64,000 nucleotides of DNA from Metellina segmentata (taxonomy: Eukaryota > Arthropoda > Arachnida > Araneae > Tetragnathidae), in the NCBI GenBank assembly GCA_947359465.1, contig OX375872.1, positions 84,252,931-84,316,930 on the forward strand. Direction: 5' to 3'. Position 1 is the first letter of the stretch. Each line of letters starts with the position of its first letter. Shown here one piece after another: positions 13,031 through 26,204 of the stretch. Made by a program: the position numbers and the translations under genes. The notes below the pieces were generated by a model. It ran no database searches, had not been told where the DNA came from, and worked only from the letters and a program-made list of their open reading frames with translations.

Positions 13031-13875
13031 TTTATTTTTGAGTCATTAGTTTTTTTATCATTAATCAGATTAAGCACTGCGGCAGTTATGAGAAAACGGA
13101 AGAAGCGTGCAGGGAAGCGTGAGTGAGTGCTTCTGAAGCTCTAACTTAACATCTTCCTAAAAAGCGACAATTGGAACTCAATTATTTTTCAATCGTACTT
13201 TATCCTCTGGTAACATGAACTCTTTCCTCTTTTTGGAATAAAAAACTCCTCCATCTGTTAGAGGATTTCACTTTCTGGGAATCGGGTTGATCCCAGCAGT
13301 CGCAGACACTGGTCCCAACAAAGTGGATTTAGACCCCTGATCACCCCCCATAGCAGCATCGCACCTGGCACTGCGTGTCGTAAATGCTTCGCTAACTCTC
13401 CATCCAAAAAGATAACAATTGGAACAGTTTCAAGGTTTGGGAGGAGGTGGCACACGACTGGATACAATGTGCTCCACAGAGCGAATCTTACCTCCTGTAA
13501 GAGAGAATTGAACTACCATGTTAAGCAGTTCTCGCTTTCTTCACCCTTACCTTCATTACAGATCTTCGCCGCGATTCCATTGGCCGCATATTCAACTAGC
13601 CTTCGGAAAGGGGAAGCTTTTATTAAATGAATTCTGTATATACTGTTGTCTGTACTGCTGAGATATCCTTATGGTAAAAGTTCCTCCACAACTCCAAAAT
13701 ATTTGTCGATTGGTCTTAGACTGATTCATTTGATAGTACTCATGACTGTCTGGTGAGTATTCTATTTTCAAGTGCCATTCATTTTTCTTCGGTTCATTGG
13801 AGATTTTAGTACTTTAAGATCAATTGTGAAAATATGCATTCAAGAGTTTCATAACAGACACTTTTTGTCCCTCTA
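13031..13875. other. Unclassified stretch, moderately GC-rich at 13250-13600
   Basis: Less AT-rich than its surroundings. A 69-codon minus-strand frame exists but resembles no known domain. CAATTGGAAC occurs at 13168 and again near 13410, hinting at a local duplication. Confidence 0.4.
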
Positions 13876-14121
13876 CCCTCCAAGTAGTTTCGACGAGATA
13901 TTTCTTGTTCTTCAAGATCTGATCAATTTTGCTAATGATGATATATATTGTCATCAATAGATTGCGGATATTTTGATGATGGCGAGATCAAGATCTGGTC
14001 TATATTCTTCTAATGTCGAGATATCTCGTCCATCAAGATGTGATCAGTTTTGAAAATGACGAGATACGTCGCCATTAGCAAAGCTGACTGGGTTGACTCG
14101 TTGTGACAACCGTCAGAAGGG
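13876..14121. mobile_element. Family M MITE, copy 2
   Basis: CCCTCCAAGTAGTTTCGACG at the left, CGTCAGAAGGG then TTAA at the right. It contains several GACGAGATATCTCGTC-type palindromes. The left flank is TCTA, a changed TTAA. Confidence 0.8.
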
Positions 14122-14599
14122 TTAAGATTCTAAGCCTTAGCCCTTTCATCATTGGTAATTAAAATTAGCTTTTTAGGGATTCACGGGGGTGATATATTTA
14201 ACATTAGTAGGATTTATTATGATTAATACATTTAAACCATTTCAAAATTTTGACTGAACGAAAAGCATCAATAATCGAAAATTTATATTTACTGAATGTC
14301 AACGATTTTTTGAGTTATTTGGGAAGAGATTTTTATGTTCATTCATACGCCGCATTTTAAAATGCACACTTTAAAGCAGAAAGTACCCAACTTCATGTCA
14401 AAATTAATGTTCCTAGTACTCTTAATTGTTAGATTTTACTTTTGACAAAGTTTCGGAAAATAGATAATTTACTCGGTATTTTGAAAAAAAAATGTGATGC
14501 GCATTGAAACAAAATAGTAAGGGATGGAATACAATTTTGAAAATAAGTTGTTTTAAAATTCAACGCCAACAGAAATTTTATCATTGCACTACTTTGAGT

Positions 14600-14860
14600 C
14601 AAACTTTTTCAAAATGTGAGTTTTTTTAGCTTTTATTGACCGGAATAGTGGTGATCTGTAGACCACAGAAGTGTTGTGTGTCCAGTAAGCAATTCTTTTT
14701 CAATTTTCTTCTTGCATGAAAGTTAGATTTTTTTAGAAACACTCTTGATGAGTAAAGCACAGGGTGTGGAAAACTGGAATTTGCCCCTTTGTTTCCTTAT
14801 AATTAGGTTCTTTCTTTGCCTAGTGTGTTTCACTTGTAATCCGACGAAATATTAATTAGT
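14600..14860 (+). repeat. Dispersed repeat family R3, copy 1
   Basis: Matches 19665-19885 over about 220-260 bp: TTTTTTAGCTTTT..TAGACC, TGATCT.TAGAC, TTGCATGAAAGTTA, TGAGAAACAC, GTGTTT.ACTTGTA. Unclassified. Confidence 0.65.
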
Positions 14861-14926
14861 AATATATATACTCCTTTTTCATGTGACTTTTCTTATTTTT
14901 ACATGTGTTTTATAATTCAGCCGTAA

Positions 14927-15152
14927 TCCTCCGTACTCGTAGTGGTTGTCTCGATGAAATATTTCGTCATTAGTCCAGACTTATCAGACGTTGAAGGACG
15001 AAATATCTCGTCATTAGTAGAAAACTGACTAGATCTTGATCTCATTATCATAAAAAAAAATCCGCAATATCTTAATGACGTGATATCTCATCAATTAGCA
15101 AAATTGGTCAGATCTTGATTAGCGAGATATCTCGTCAAAACCACCTAGAGGG
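14927..15152. mobile_element. Family M MITE, copy 3
   Basis: TCCTCCGTACTCGTAGTGG at the left, CCACCTAGAGGG then TTAG at the right. Drifted GACGAGATATCTCGTC palindromes inside. Confidence 0.8.
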
Positions 15153-16740
15153 TTAGTGATTGAAATTTTTTCTAAAAATTTTCTTTGCGAAAAGGACTAA
15201 ACACACACTTAAGGTATGTGCCTAACTTCGAAGCAATTTTTTTAAATACGTCACATTTTAATGAAACATGCATGTTTTTAATTAAAATGGGACATAAAAC
15301 TATGAATTTTAATGCAATTTCAATGAAATTTTATTAACTTCCAAAATAAAGGCAATTTTTAGCAAACCTTTAGTGAAAATTTACATTTACGCCACACCTC
15401 CTATAACAAATTCTAATGAATATATTTCAATAAATTTTATACAGTATATTACTAACTTATTTATCTGTGTTGTGAACCTAAATATTTGCAGTAGTTCTAA
15501 AAGTTATTGAAATGTTCCAAATTTTGCACAAAAACTCAATCTTTTTTATTTTTAAAACTCATTTTGTCAAAAGAAAGTCATTAAAATAAATAAAACATAG
15601 AGATAGGTTAGATTTTAGTTCATAACATAGCTGCAAACGAATAACACAATTTGGCAAAATATTTCATTTCAAAATCTTGAAAACATTTTGAGATATGACA
15701 TCTAGACATCTATCGCAAACAATAATAACGAAAAACGCAGTTTCTCAGAAAACTCATTTAAAGATTTTAATACAGCAGAAAACTCTGGTTGTTCAAGGTT
15801 TATTATTTGTACTATAACTTTGCTTCTATTTATGGTAAAAACAAAAAAAAGCATTCTGGAATCTTAAATGTGTGCGGCCTATAAAATAAACAAATAATAA
15901 TAATAAAAAATTTCATCCCCCGAAGCAACGAGTTTAAGATACAGATAAGATCTCTTGTAACACTAAGATGATGCTGTCAAAATTCGCAATCGAAGAAACA
16001 TAATGGTAAACCACAGAAATATGTCCGTAATGAAACGAACTTAAAACAAAACTCACAAGATCAAAAGAGTTTACGATTGTTTCAAAGAGGGTTTACTACT
16101 CGAAAGTTTAAGGTAATATGAACTCTTGAATAATAGATTCTCTATTACAATTTCGGAATTTTTTAAAACTTGAAAATTGCTCTCCTGAAGAAGTTGAAGT
16201 GTGTCTGATTGTTATGTTCTCCCAAATCCTTCAACTGTGAAAATATGATTAGATGGTAAAACACGAGAAATACGAAAAGTTGTAAAACGCCTTTGCAATT
16301 AACTTGCTATAAAATTTATTTATCTGACAGAAAGTTTCAGCAAAATTGACAGCATGATTTGGTACGTCAGAATTGGAGCGATTGTATTTTTAGAGAAAGG
16401 GGATTAGTTTTTCTAAATGCTGTAATAATGTTCAAATTCTCTCTAAAATAAGAATTTTATCAGTAATTATGAAAATTCAATTTAGTTATCCCACAGATGA
16501 CTGACAAATACTCTAGAGTGGTCAAAGAACCCACGAATATGGTTCAAAAGTGCAAAGAACAACCTGATAATGATCATGATATTGCATGTGACATGTGAGT
16601 ATCCTTTAAAAGTAAAGGAGCATCGTTATTTACGTTTCTTTCCCTAGTTAGTTTTTAAGTAACTAAAACAAATATCCAAATATGTGAATCTCCTAAACGA
16701 AGAGTTTCAAAGTTTCAAGAACATTGTTGAATCATTAAAG
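15153..16740. other. AT-rich sequence without recognised features
   Basis: Nothing supportable found. Confidence 0.55.
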
Positions 16741-17669
16741 GGACAGTAGACTTTCAAAATTATCAAAATCGATTTTTAAATTTTTGCGTTAAAAATTAAT
16801 TGATATAAAATTCTAAGGATATCAAAAAGAAATTTTCAATTATTATCTTTTTTGACGAAGTTACATCTACAACATCAAAGATATAGTAGATAAGCATAGA
16901 AAGCCAACTAGAAAAAAGCGCGTTTTTCTAAAAATGAGATTTTTTGACATTCTGATTTTAAAATGTTCCCAGCGTATCTGATTTTAGTGATTGATTTGAA
17001 ATATTTTTGGATTATCCTTGAAATCTGTTGTATACATCTAAGTAATTCAACCTGCTTTTATTTTCGAAGTATTGGCTTAAAACGTTTCTTAATCTATGCT
17101 TTTTTTTTTACAAAATTTTATGTTTTAGTACAATTTTTACAATTGAGCAATACACAAACCAAATAGAGATAATTTGATTTATATGTATACAAATTATTTT
17201 GTAAATTAGAATTTTGACAATGCGTGGAAATTTAACAAGCATAGAATCCTATCAATTTTTGAAAATTATCTGTTTTTGACCACGTTTAATGCAATAACTT
17301 TTGACTGACTTAACCCTCTAAATGATTTCGACTAGATATCTAGTCCATCAAGATCTAACCAATTAGTAACGTGATATCTCGTCATCAAGATTGCCGATTT
17401 TTTGATAATGCCGAGATCAAGATTATGTCAGGTTTTTTCTAATGACGAGATATCTCGTCCATCACGATCTGCTCGGTTTTACTAATGACAAGATACCTTG
17501 TCAAGACCAACCAACCACATGGAGGGTTTATATTTATGCAAACTTTATGCTTTAAACTGTATGCAAACTTTATGTTTAGTCTTTCTGGTAGGAAACAAAC
17601 ATATTCATCGAAACAAATTTTATAACAAACGGTAACTGCAAAAATTTGTTTTGTTAGTCCACTATCCCA
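16741..17669. mobile_element. ~930-bp TIR element with a nested family M MITE
   Basis: The left end reads ATTAAA|GGGACAGTAGACTTTC. The right end reads AGTCCACTATCCC|ATTAAAA, the inverted form with few mismatches. The similar ATTAAA flanks may be a target duplication. Copy 4 of family M lies inside (17314-17526), so it inserted later. No transposase was recognised. Confidence 0.65.
17314..17526. mobile_element. Family M MITE, copy 4
   Basis: TTAA then CCCTCTAAATGATTTCGAC at the left; CCACATGGAGGG then TTTA at the right. Five palindromic sites of the GACGAGATATCTCGTC type, about 35-45 bp apart. Confidence 0.85.
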
Positions 17670-18990
17670 TTAAAAGGTTCTTTATTATAAAAGGGTCTTT
17701 CCTGGTTTCTTTATAATAAGTCTCTTTTTCAAGTTATGAAAATGTGTTCAGTCAAATATATCAGCCCCATGTTGGTCGCTGGTAGCACGGTACTGACGTC
17801 CGAGGACGAGGGGCCTGGGTAATGTTTGTACCGTAAGGGTAGTTTGTTTGCTAGATTTAAAGAGTTATGAATCTTTTCACTGTGTGTATAATGCAGTAAT
17901 ACAATGTGCAAGAGTAAAGAATAAAGTTTATACATTTGTGCTAGTGAAACATTTGGTAATTGGGATACTTGTTTGTATTTCATGAGTAGCCATCATTTTA
18001 TATACAGCACTGGGGACCAACATCGAATCTGTTGCTGCGGCCCAAAGTGCATTTGTGGTGGATGAAGCATATGTATACATTTTACTAGACACCGTATTTG
18101 TTTACTTCGTAATTAAGAACTGGGCAAGCTACAGTGCATTTCTATTTCTGATCAGTTGTGATTACATGTAATTAAGGAAATCTGCTTTCTCAGCGATTTC
18201 CTTTTGCATTTATTTAGAAAAAATATTATATATAGAGTTATACCCGATTCCTCGATTTTTGAGACTGTGAGTTGCTTGCATTGCGGCATGCATCAAGTGA
18301 AAATTGAAGTTCATTATTTATTGTGTGCTAGTGTAGACGTTAATTACACAGCAAAATATTTAAAGGCAGCATTATCTATGTTTTCATGAAAGACTTGAAT
18401 TAAAAATTGTATGCCTTTATGAACAACACAGAGGGAAAACTATGAATATTACCAGTTAACCAAACAGAGAGAAGCAACAAAAATCAAATTCCATAACTAA
18501 TTCTCCGCTTTGTGATCTTATGATGGGCACACTTCATACCAGCCTTTTTCATAGTGATAGGTGACAAACAGCAATCTACATCTAGAATTATTGTGTGTGT
18601 GTCCATCACTTGGAGTTGTCTGTTTTGTGTTTGGCACATTTGGCCAAATGGCCCTTGCGCCATAAAACTCAACTAATCAACCTTCTAGAATGGTCCGTTC
18701 ATGCTGAGTAGCAACACAGCACTACAATCTCAAAGTGAAAGTTACAGATTCGGTTTATTTTACGAAACAACTTAATGCTCTACCGCACATGTTTAAAAAT
18801 GCAACAAAAGTAATGAATCCCTATTTAGCAAGCACAGCTAATACACACTCTCCAGAGACCTAAAACCGGGTCACTTAAAACCAAACATCATATTTTTATT
18901 TGCTTGCTTCACGCCAGACTCTCGTTGTGATAGGTGATAGACAGCAATCTCCATCTAGAGTTGGGCTCTTGTTTAAAAAGAATGAGTCAC
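17670..18990. other. Mostly featureless; small repeats
   Basis: An R2 fragment lies on the minus strand at 18629-18682. GTGATAGGTGA.A.ACAGCAATCT.CATCTAGA occurs at 18554 and 18928, a small duplication. No gene was seen. Confidence 0.55.
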
Positions 18991-19029
18991 GCCATTTACT
19001 TCACAGTCTAAGTTAACGGAAAAGCAAAC

Positions 19030-19265
19030 CTGACAGACAACAACGTGACCACGTGACGAGGGGGAAGAGCCACCCATCGGTCTGCGGCAAAAGCACGTGT
19101 TTTTTGAAGGATCGGAGAGGCCTCCCGAGTAGGCGAACGACTTCAAGGTATCCGACCAGGTCCACTTGCCTACGCGGGTCGAACCCATCCAACTTAACCT
19201 CATTCGAATCAGCGGCAAAACGTCTTCTGCTCGGGGAGAGAGCGGTGAAGCGAAACTTCCTATAA
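19030..19265. other. GC-rich unclassified patch
   Basis: About 235 bp clearly richer in GC than the neighbours, open on both strands (up to 99 codons on the minus strand). No domain recognised. It may be an old gene or element fragment. Confidence 0.35.
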
Positions 19266-19664
19266 GCCTCACAGGATTATATTAGCGGCATCTGTTGACC
19301 GGTCCAAGAATGAGCATCAGGTAGGTTCTGATTTTGGTTTCACTCTGAGCAAATCGGAGTTGCTGCGAAGTGTTCGGCTTCAGATCTGTATGCGATCCTC
19401 ACAATTTAAATCATTGCAAATGTTCACCGCTATTTTCCATGACTTGTTCATGAAGTTTGTTTACAATATTGATCAATAGCGTTATAGATCATAGATACAG
19501 GAGCGTTTTCGCGTGATCTGATCTATCCTTCATGGAATAAATATCGAAATTATTATTTTTTCCCACAGTTTTTCTAATGTCAAGCTATATTACCAGAAGA
19601 TACATCTGGAGAATATAAATGATGAAGTTATATATCGTCCGCTTACAAATGAAACACTAAGTCA

Positions 19665-19885
19665 TAGATTTTTTCAATATGCGTTTTTTAGCTTTTCTAG
19701 ACCAGAATGTGATGATCTTTAGACTGGGAAGGTGTCCACTAAGTTATTTTTTCTTTGCATGAAAGTTATTTTTCTTGAGAAACACATTTAATGAGAAGGC
19801 TAAAGGAATTTCCCCCTTCATTTTCTCAGGACTGTTTTTGATTCAATGTGTTTTACTTGTACGCACACATACGATTTTTTAATGA
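19665..19885 (+). repeat. Dispersed repeat family R3, copy 2
   Basis: Paired with 14600-14860; see that entry for shared words. Confidence 0.65.
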
Positions 19886-22800
19886 TTTGCATAGTCTTAA
19901 GAAAAATAAATATTATCAGGCGGCTGGCTAATTGTTACCAGGGTGCAATTATATTAGTATATTTTTATGAAAATAATCTTAGTGATTTGATATGAATCTT
20001 GTGTTAGATATCCGTACTTTCAAAACTTATCACAAGTTTCTATACTTTATATATTTATTTAATATTTCATAAACTGAGATTGGCATACGATGAACATGAT
20101 TTTGATGTAGATCTCTGAAGAATCAATTCTCGCATCTGCATTTAAAATAAAGGATACACTAATTGATTATTTAAAGATTAAAAGTATTCGGTAATCGGAA
20201 TTCATTGAAAATTAGATTTGAAATACTTAGCGTTTTGTCAATTCCTTTTTTATTCCCAGTAATAAAGGAATAAATATTTATTTTACATTATGCACGTTAT
20301 ATTTATCAATAGTAAATTTGGATACTTAAGTAAACCGCAATTCTTTTATCATGCACATATATTTTACTCTCCCCAATATTATAACTTTCATTCTGTATTT
20401 AAGATGTTTAATACAGATATTAATAAAGTTTTAATCAATATAAAAATTTATAAAAAGTTTTAAACGTTTCTACGGTATCTGTTTCTGTAACATTCCCTCC
20501 CCGTTTCTAATCTCGGTGAAGCATATTGATCCTGTATGTATTGATATAAAATATTGTGTACATTTTGAGCCTGATGAGCATGATTAAGATATTTGATCAA
20601 TTTTCCAGTGTGTAACATACTGTATATAATATAGGTATACCGCTCCCATTTTATGAATATTTTTTTATTCTCTATTCATTGTAATGGAGAGTAAGCATGT
20701 CCCGATGAATGTCACATTGAGAATACAGTTTTCATTTACATTTGCAACGTTATAAACATACAGTCTATATTTTGATTTACGAACATTTTTGAGAATAAGT
20801 TCGGAATCTGAGTAATTGTTTGTCCATAATTACACTTGTAATTTCGGCGAGCATACGATTTTCCGTTCAAAAAGCAAAATTTCTATTGCACTATTGGGTG
20901 TTGTTACTTCTATAGTATGTCTGAAATTAAAATTAATATCAGTTGATCGTCAAAAATATGTACAAATAAAATCACAATGTACACCAACGCTTTTACAAAT
21001 TACGTTATGTTATGCATTAAAATATTTTCATTCATGGTGAAACTATGTCACATTTACTTTTATCGAAAGATTTAACCTTTTTTATATCAGTAAAATAATA
21101 GCTGAAACTAAAATAATTGTATAAAATTTTTGTCAAGTTAATCTTACACTGTAATTAGAAGCACTTTTTGTACATTCTTTCCTTCAGTACAATTTTTTTC
21201 AAAATGCTGTTTCATAGTTATTTATTATTTGAATAAATTTTGGGGCATTGTTGTTACTTTACATAACTTTACCACTGTTGCATTTATTTTTATATGGCAA
21301 TTACAAGTTTAAGCTGCACAATTGTTTGAAATTTGTTGGTTGTATAGATATTTTTTAATTCTTAATTTTTCATTTATTTCAAGTTAGACACTTTCATAGT
21401 GAAGCAATTTGCTACAGACGTTTTTTTCTCTTAGAGCTTCTGCGTAATCTCAGTCAAGTGAATACGATATCGTATTCAGAATTTTTCTTTCAAAGACCTT
21501 TATGATCGCATCATTTACTATTAGAATACTTTGCATTGAGACTAACGTTTTCATGCTAGTGATCATGAATTACAATTTAATATCATCATTCATTCTATTC
21601 AAATTCATTTATTATTCCTTTTAGTAGGATTTTAGTTGTTAAACATTCTGTTAACAAACTTCCTATTGTCCTCTTTATTTTTCAAAGCTTCAATCACTCA
21701 ACCAACTAGGATTAGAAATTAAAGTAAGAAATGTTAAAAAACAGTAACTTTATTATTATACGACAATATATTCAAGGTCCTTGGTACTATTAATTTTATC
21801 CTTGAGTGAAGTAATGACTTTTGATCTGAAAGAAGTATTTTTGCTTTTGGGGTCAAGTTTACAATGGTTTTCCTATTTTCGACACCTGTTTGCGCTTTGA
21901 AGCAATTTGCTTCTTGTCTTTTCCTGTATTTCTTCCTTTTGATATTTTCCGCTCGGGTTACAACAGTTAGTTCTTCTTTGTAAGCATTCATCGTAAATTC
22001 TCATTCTGAATGTTTTGATTGTCATGTAAAACGGGAGGAATATTTTCTTTTTTTTTAAACGCGTTTTGTCCATAATATACGTTTTTATATTTGCATTCAT
22101 CTTTCTTTTCCTTCCATTCTGCCTCGTTTTTTTACTTTATTAGTTTCCTTAAGAAAATAATTTAGCTTTTTGAACTTAATATCTTCCTACACAACCATTT
22201 TCAACCTTTTTCTTCTCATAGCACACCAAAAATATATTAAATTTTTTTTAATCTGACAAAAATAAGAATAATTTTGATTAATTTACAAACATGATTATAG
22301 TAATTACCAATCCTTCTTACTGCAAACTGACATAAAAATCTTTTTTGAAGCAACTTATGATACTTTTTAATGAAAAACTAATTATATTTATACGGGTATT
22401 AAAAACATGGGTATGATTTGAAATTATTTGTGAATACACTTGTCAAAAGTTCAAAATCAAGCCATTGAAATTAAAAACCTTTTTACGCAATTTACACCAC
22501 TTCAACATACGTAAGGTACACACACTAGTGCCATTCTTGCTGCACATCGCTTGAAAATCGCTGTTGTACATTTTAAAATACGTGGCCATTACATAAAGCT
22601 AATGAATAGCAATTCTCACGGAGTCTCAGATTACGGAATTGATCCATTACAAAAGTTTACAATTTGAAATTAGAAAACTAAGTGATTTGAATATTCCATT
22701 TTAACTATGGACTCCGTGAGTGTTCATTAAATGCCTTGACAGTACTACTTAGATGAAAGCTTCAATTTTTATCGTTTTTAGAAGTTTATCCAAGCAAATA

Positions 22801-24482
22801 GTATTAAGTAGTAATGTTAAAATAAATAATTTAATGCTCGTACTCAGTACACATAACACTTTTTTTTGTGTAATATTTGCAACAAGAGTAAGTCTCAAGA
22901 TATTTTTTAGTTCTCGCAATTAAAGTCTTAAAGTTTTATATTAGTTCGTGAATTAACCGTATTGATTTCATAAAATGTTTATAGCAACGTAAGATTTTGT
23001 TCGCAAAATTATATTTTAGCATCACGTAAGAGTTTTAATTTGGTGGAAGATTTTAGAATGTCATAGATGGTGATAAATGATAGAATAAAGCCAATTAATT
23101 ATTAATTAACATTGGAAATGAATGGGTAATAGTTAATAAACAGTAAATTCTTGAATACAGAAGATTGTATTTGTTTTCGTAACGCATAAGTAAAAAGAAA
23201 AACTCTGTAACCCTGCTGGTCTTGTTAAACAAAAGAAAGACAACAATACTCTCAGTTAGAATGTTGATTAGATTGATAATCCTCACGTACCATTGAAATA
23301 AGAAGAATGGGAATACTTTAAAATTTGTTTCATGAGCTTATTCGATGCATGACCACCAATAAATTATTTTTCAATGTTTTTCAAATGTTTGGACTTTTTT
23401 TTGCAATCCAATTTTCTAATTCTTCAACACTGCTTTTAAACACTGATTAGTCTGATTTTCAATTGTTGTTTAGAGAAAACAATGATTAGCGATTCTCTGT
23501 TTTTGAAACAGGTCTATAAATTAACATATATTCGAAAAATATTTTAACTACAGAATTTTTTTCTTATGCATACTAAAATTATTTTCTCTGAGTATGAGTG
23601 CTAAAAACTTTAATAAAAAGAAACAACTGAATTTGAGGTAAGAAATTAAGATACTATTTTTAACTGTGTTGAATACGAATACGGAGAACACGGAAATATA
23701 AGGAGGAAAGAAACAAGAATTGTATAGTTTCTTATCGCTGAAAATCGTTTCTGTCTACTCATCATATTTAAAATATTTGTATCTTCACAATACAAATATT
23801 TTTTACCTATAGTATCACATTGTTTCTATCTTTTGAGACATTCTATTTCTCTATTGTCTAATTGCGTGCGTTGAATGGGGAAAAGTTTGGTGACACTTAG
23901 CGGTTTTAGTTTCAAGAATTGCTTTCTCAACGCAATTGAACTTTAGGTTTGCTGTGTCACAACTCTTAAAAGTGTTTAGTGAATGCGTACGATTTTACAT
24001 AGATTATATGATCATGAATACAGTTTTATCTGTTGTAGTGATTTATAACCGTATTTGTCATTTATTTCTTTTGATATTATCTGTTATGTATCGAAATATC
24101 ATTCAAGTGAATACAAAGATAACTGTTTTTCACCAAAGCAAATAAAGTGTTCAGTTTGTACTTAAATGCGTAATAAATTCGAATTCAACCGTAGAAACTT
24201 AATAAATTTACACAAATTGTATATTCAATGTATAAACTATGCAATATTTACAGTACAATGGGTGAAAAATTATACAAAATCCTTATTTTTACTTTCGATT
24301 TGTATGAATATTGGATAAGAAAATAAATATTTATTTACGTTGAAACATCTCGCTTGTTTTAAGTATTTGGATTAACAAATTTATTAGGGAAATTCCATTA
24401 AATCAGTTTTGTATATATAAGAGAAAATTTAAAGTTTGTATACGTCAAAAAATTAAGGCACACAAACAACGCGTCTTCTGTT
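19886..24482. other. 4.6 kb of AT-rich sequence without recognised features
   Basis: Many short frames, all low-complexity or lacking domains. No splice-consistent exons were recognised. Confidence 0.5.
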
Positions 24483-24486
24483 TTAA

Positions 24487-24676
24487 CCCTCCAAATGGTT
24501 TTGACGAGATATCTCGTCCAGCAAGATATCACCAATTTTGCTAATGACGAGGTATCTCGTTTAGATTTGGTGGTCAATTAACTTGTAATGACGAAATACC
24601 TCGTCCATCAAGATCTAGACAGTTTTGACCTAGTCTATTAAATGACGAGACCTCGTCGATACAACCATCAGGAGGG
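24487..24676. mobile_element. Family M MITE, copy 5
   Basis: TTAA then CCCTCCAAATGGTTTTGACG at the left; CCATCAGGAGGG then TTAG at the right. Four GACGAGATATCTCGTC-type sites inside. A good copy for defining the TIR. Confidence 0.87.
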
Positions 24677-24701
24677 TTAGTTAAGATAGTATTTCATTCA
24701 G

Positions 24702-24702
<1 letters not shown>

Positions 24703-24778
<76 letters not shown>
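24703..24778. repeat. TA microsatellite
   Basis: About 76 bp of (TA)n just after MITE copy 5. Confidence 0.95.
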
Positions 24779-24781
<3 letters not shown>

Positions 24782-25050
24782 TGTTGTCAATGCTATTTTA
24801 ATCAGAATGTACAGCAGGTATATTATGTTTTAAAATAAATCATTCAAAAGTCAGAAACTATTATGAGCTCAAGAAAAAAAAGTACAAGATTTTTGTAATA
24901 CCGAATTTTTCGAGGTTTTTTCATCTTTCGTGTACACATTCTTCGTAAAAACCAACCAACGTGTATTCAATCGACCTTTGATGTTAGGAACACAAAAAAA
25001 TATTCCGTTTTAAATATAGAAAACAAACTACACATTCCAAAGCAGAAAAC

Positions 25051-25640
25051 TCTCCCCGTTTCCCGGGGCCCCATTAGATCGGACCCTTGTAGCACGAGTC
25101 ACCCCCTATATGGGGGTCCCGTGTTTCTAAAACACTATTGTGTGAGCTCTAAATTCATCTGAAATCTTTCTAACGAACAAATTACTCGGGAGCTGATAAT
25201 TTCATACAACCCCCTTGTGCTAGCGAAAGACGTGGTAATTGTGATTAATGATCAGTAAATTACATGCCTCTGCTCTGTCCCGTATAAATAATCTGTTTTG
25301 ATTATCATTTAACGCATTCGGGGAAAATAAGCATTACCTATCTCGAACTCTAAATTCCAGTCTAGTTGCTTACATATGAAGAGCTCCTCGAGATCGGTTC
25401 AAAGGCCACATTTATCTCGACTCATTGAGGGTAAACCGGCCCTTGGAAGCAGCCCACGCGATTTACGTCTCACCGCCGCCTCCGACTTCACAAGGTCAAC
25501 ACTCCCAGCCATCGTCTACCTTGCAAGGGCGGTCGTGGAACTCGGGATTGATTGACGCAACTGCCGTTCGATTGAAGTTGATATCGTTGCATAATTACGT
25601 GTAACGATCAATGGAGACGGTTGGGCAGGCCCTCGATCTA
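25051..25640. promoter_or_regulatory. GC-rich island with TATA-like motif, possible promoter
   Basis: GC is visibly higher than in flanking sequence. CCCGTATAAATAATC at about 25279-25293 resembles a TATA box and lies ~90 bp before an ATG. It is 5.5 kb upstream of the first recognised peroxidase exon, on the right strand to be its promoter, but no link is shown. It may also be an unrelated fragment. Confidence 0.3.
25376..25555 (+). CDS. 59-codon open frame in the GC-rich island, hypothetical
   Basis: Begins ATGAAGAGCTCC (MKSSSRSVQRPHL...) and ends ...VVELGID before TGA. It is Arg- and Ser-rich at first and less AT-biased than surrounding open frames. A TATA-like motif lies upstream. No family recognised; GC-rich DNA is open by chance more often, so this is only a candidate. 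Confidence 0.2.
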   Translation: MKSSSRSVQRPHLSRLIEGKPALGSSPRDLRLTAASDFTRSTLPAIVYLARAVVELGID

Positions 25641-25788
25641 CACTTCAGGCCCCAGTGCAAAATACAAAACACAGGCCCAAGCATCATTTGATAAGTGCCT
25701 GGTCCCTCATGAAAATACGTACCACAAGTACTACTCAATGTTTGACTTACACCCAATTCACACTCTTTATTTCCTTCTCCTGTATATG

Positions 25789-26082
25789 CCGCGGTTGCCC
25801 AGTTGGTAGTCTTGGGTAAGCAACAGGAGGGTTGTGAGTTCGAAACTCGATTCGATCAAAGACCGTCGTGTTCGCGCGACTGGTGCACGTTGGAGTTGTC
25901 GTGGCCTGAATGTTCGCACGTTGGCGTGGTGTAGAAGTTTGGAGATTGTGGTGCCCGCTCAGGTGTTGAACTTGTCATCTGACCGTAGTTCAGAGTGACG
26001 AGATGTTGTCTTTTCCCTTCGCGATCGGTCGCCAATAGCCTGCTGTGTTTCTCCAGTGCGACGTGAATTTAACTACCAACCT
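25789..26082 (+). repeat. SINE-A, full-length copy
   Basis: The tRNA-like head is CCGCGGTTGCCCAGTTGGTA, with a B box in GAGTTCGAAACTC. The full SINE-A body follows to ACTACCAACC. Confidence 0.88.
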
Positions 26083-26204
26083 TTTTATAATTGTACATAG
26101 TAAACATTCTAGTTTTATTACTGTTGACACACTAGGAGTATATGTAGTTTTTTTAAACAAAAAAAAAACCAGATTGGGAACATTAGTACAAACAATTTTT
26201 GCTT

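Noticed and set aside
25789..25870. Functional tRNA gene
   Set aside because: The A- and B-box-like motifs belong to the SINE-A head. No complete acceptor stem was seen, and the body is shared by all copies.
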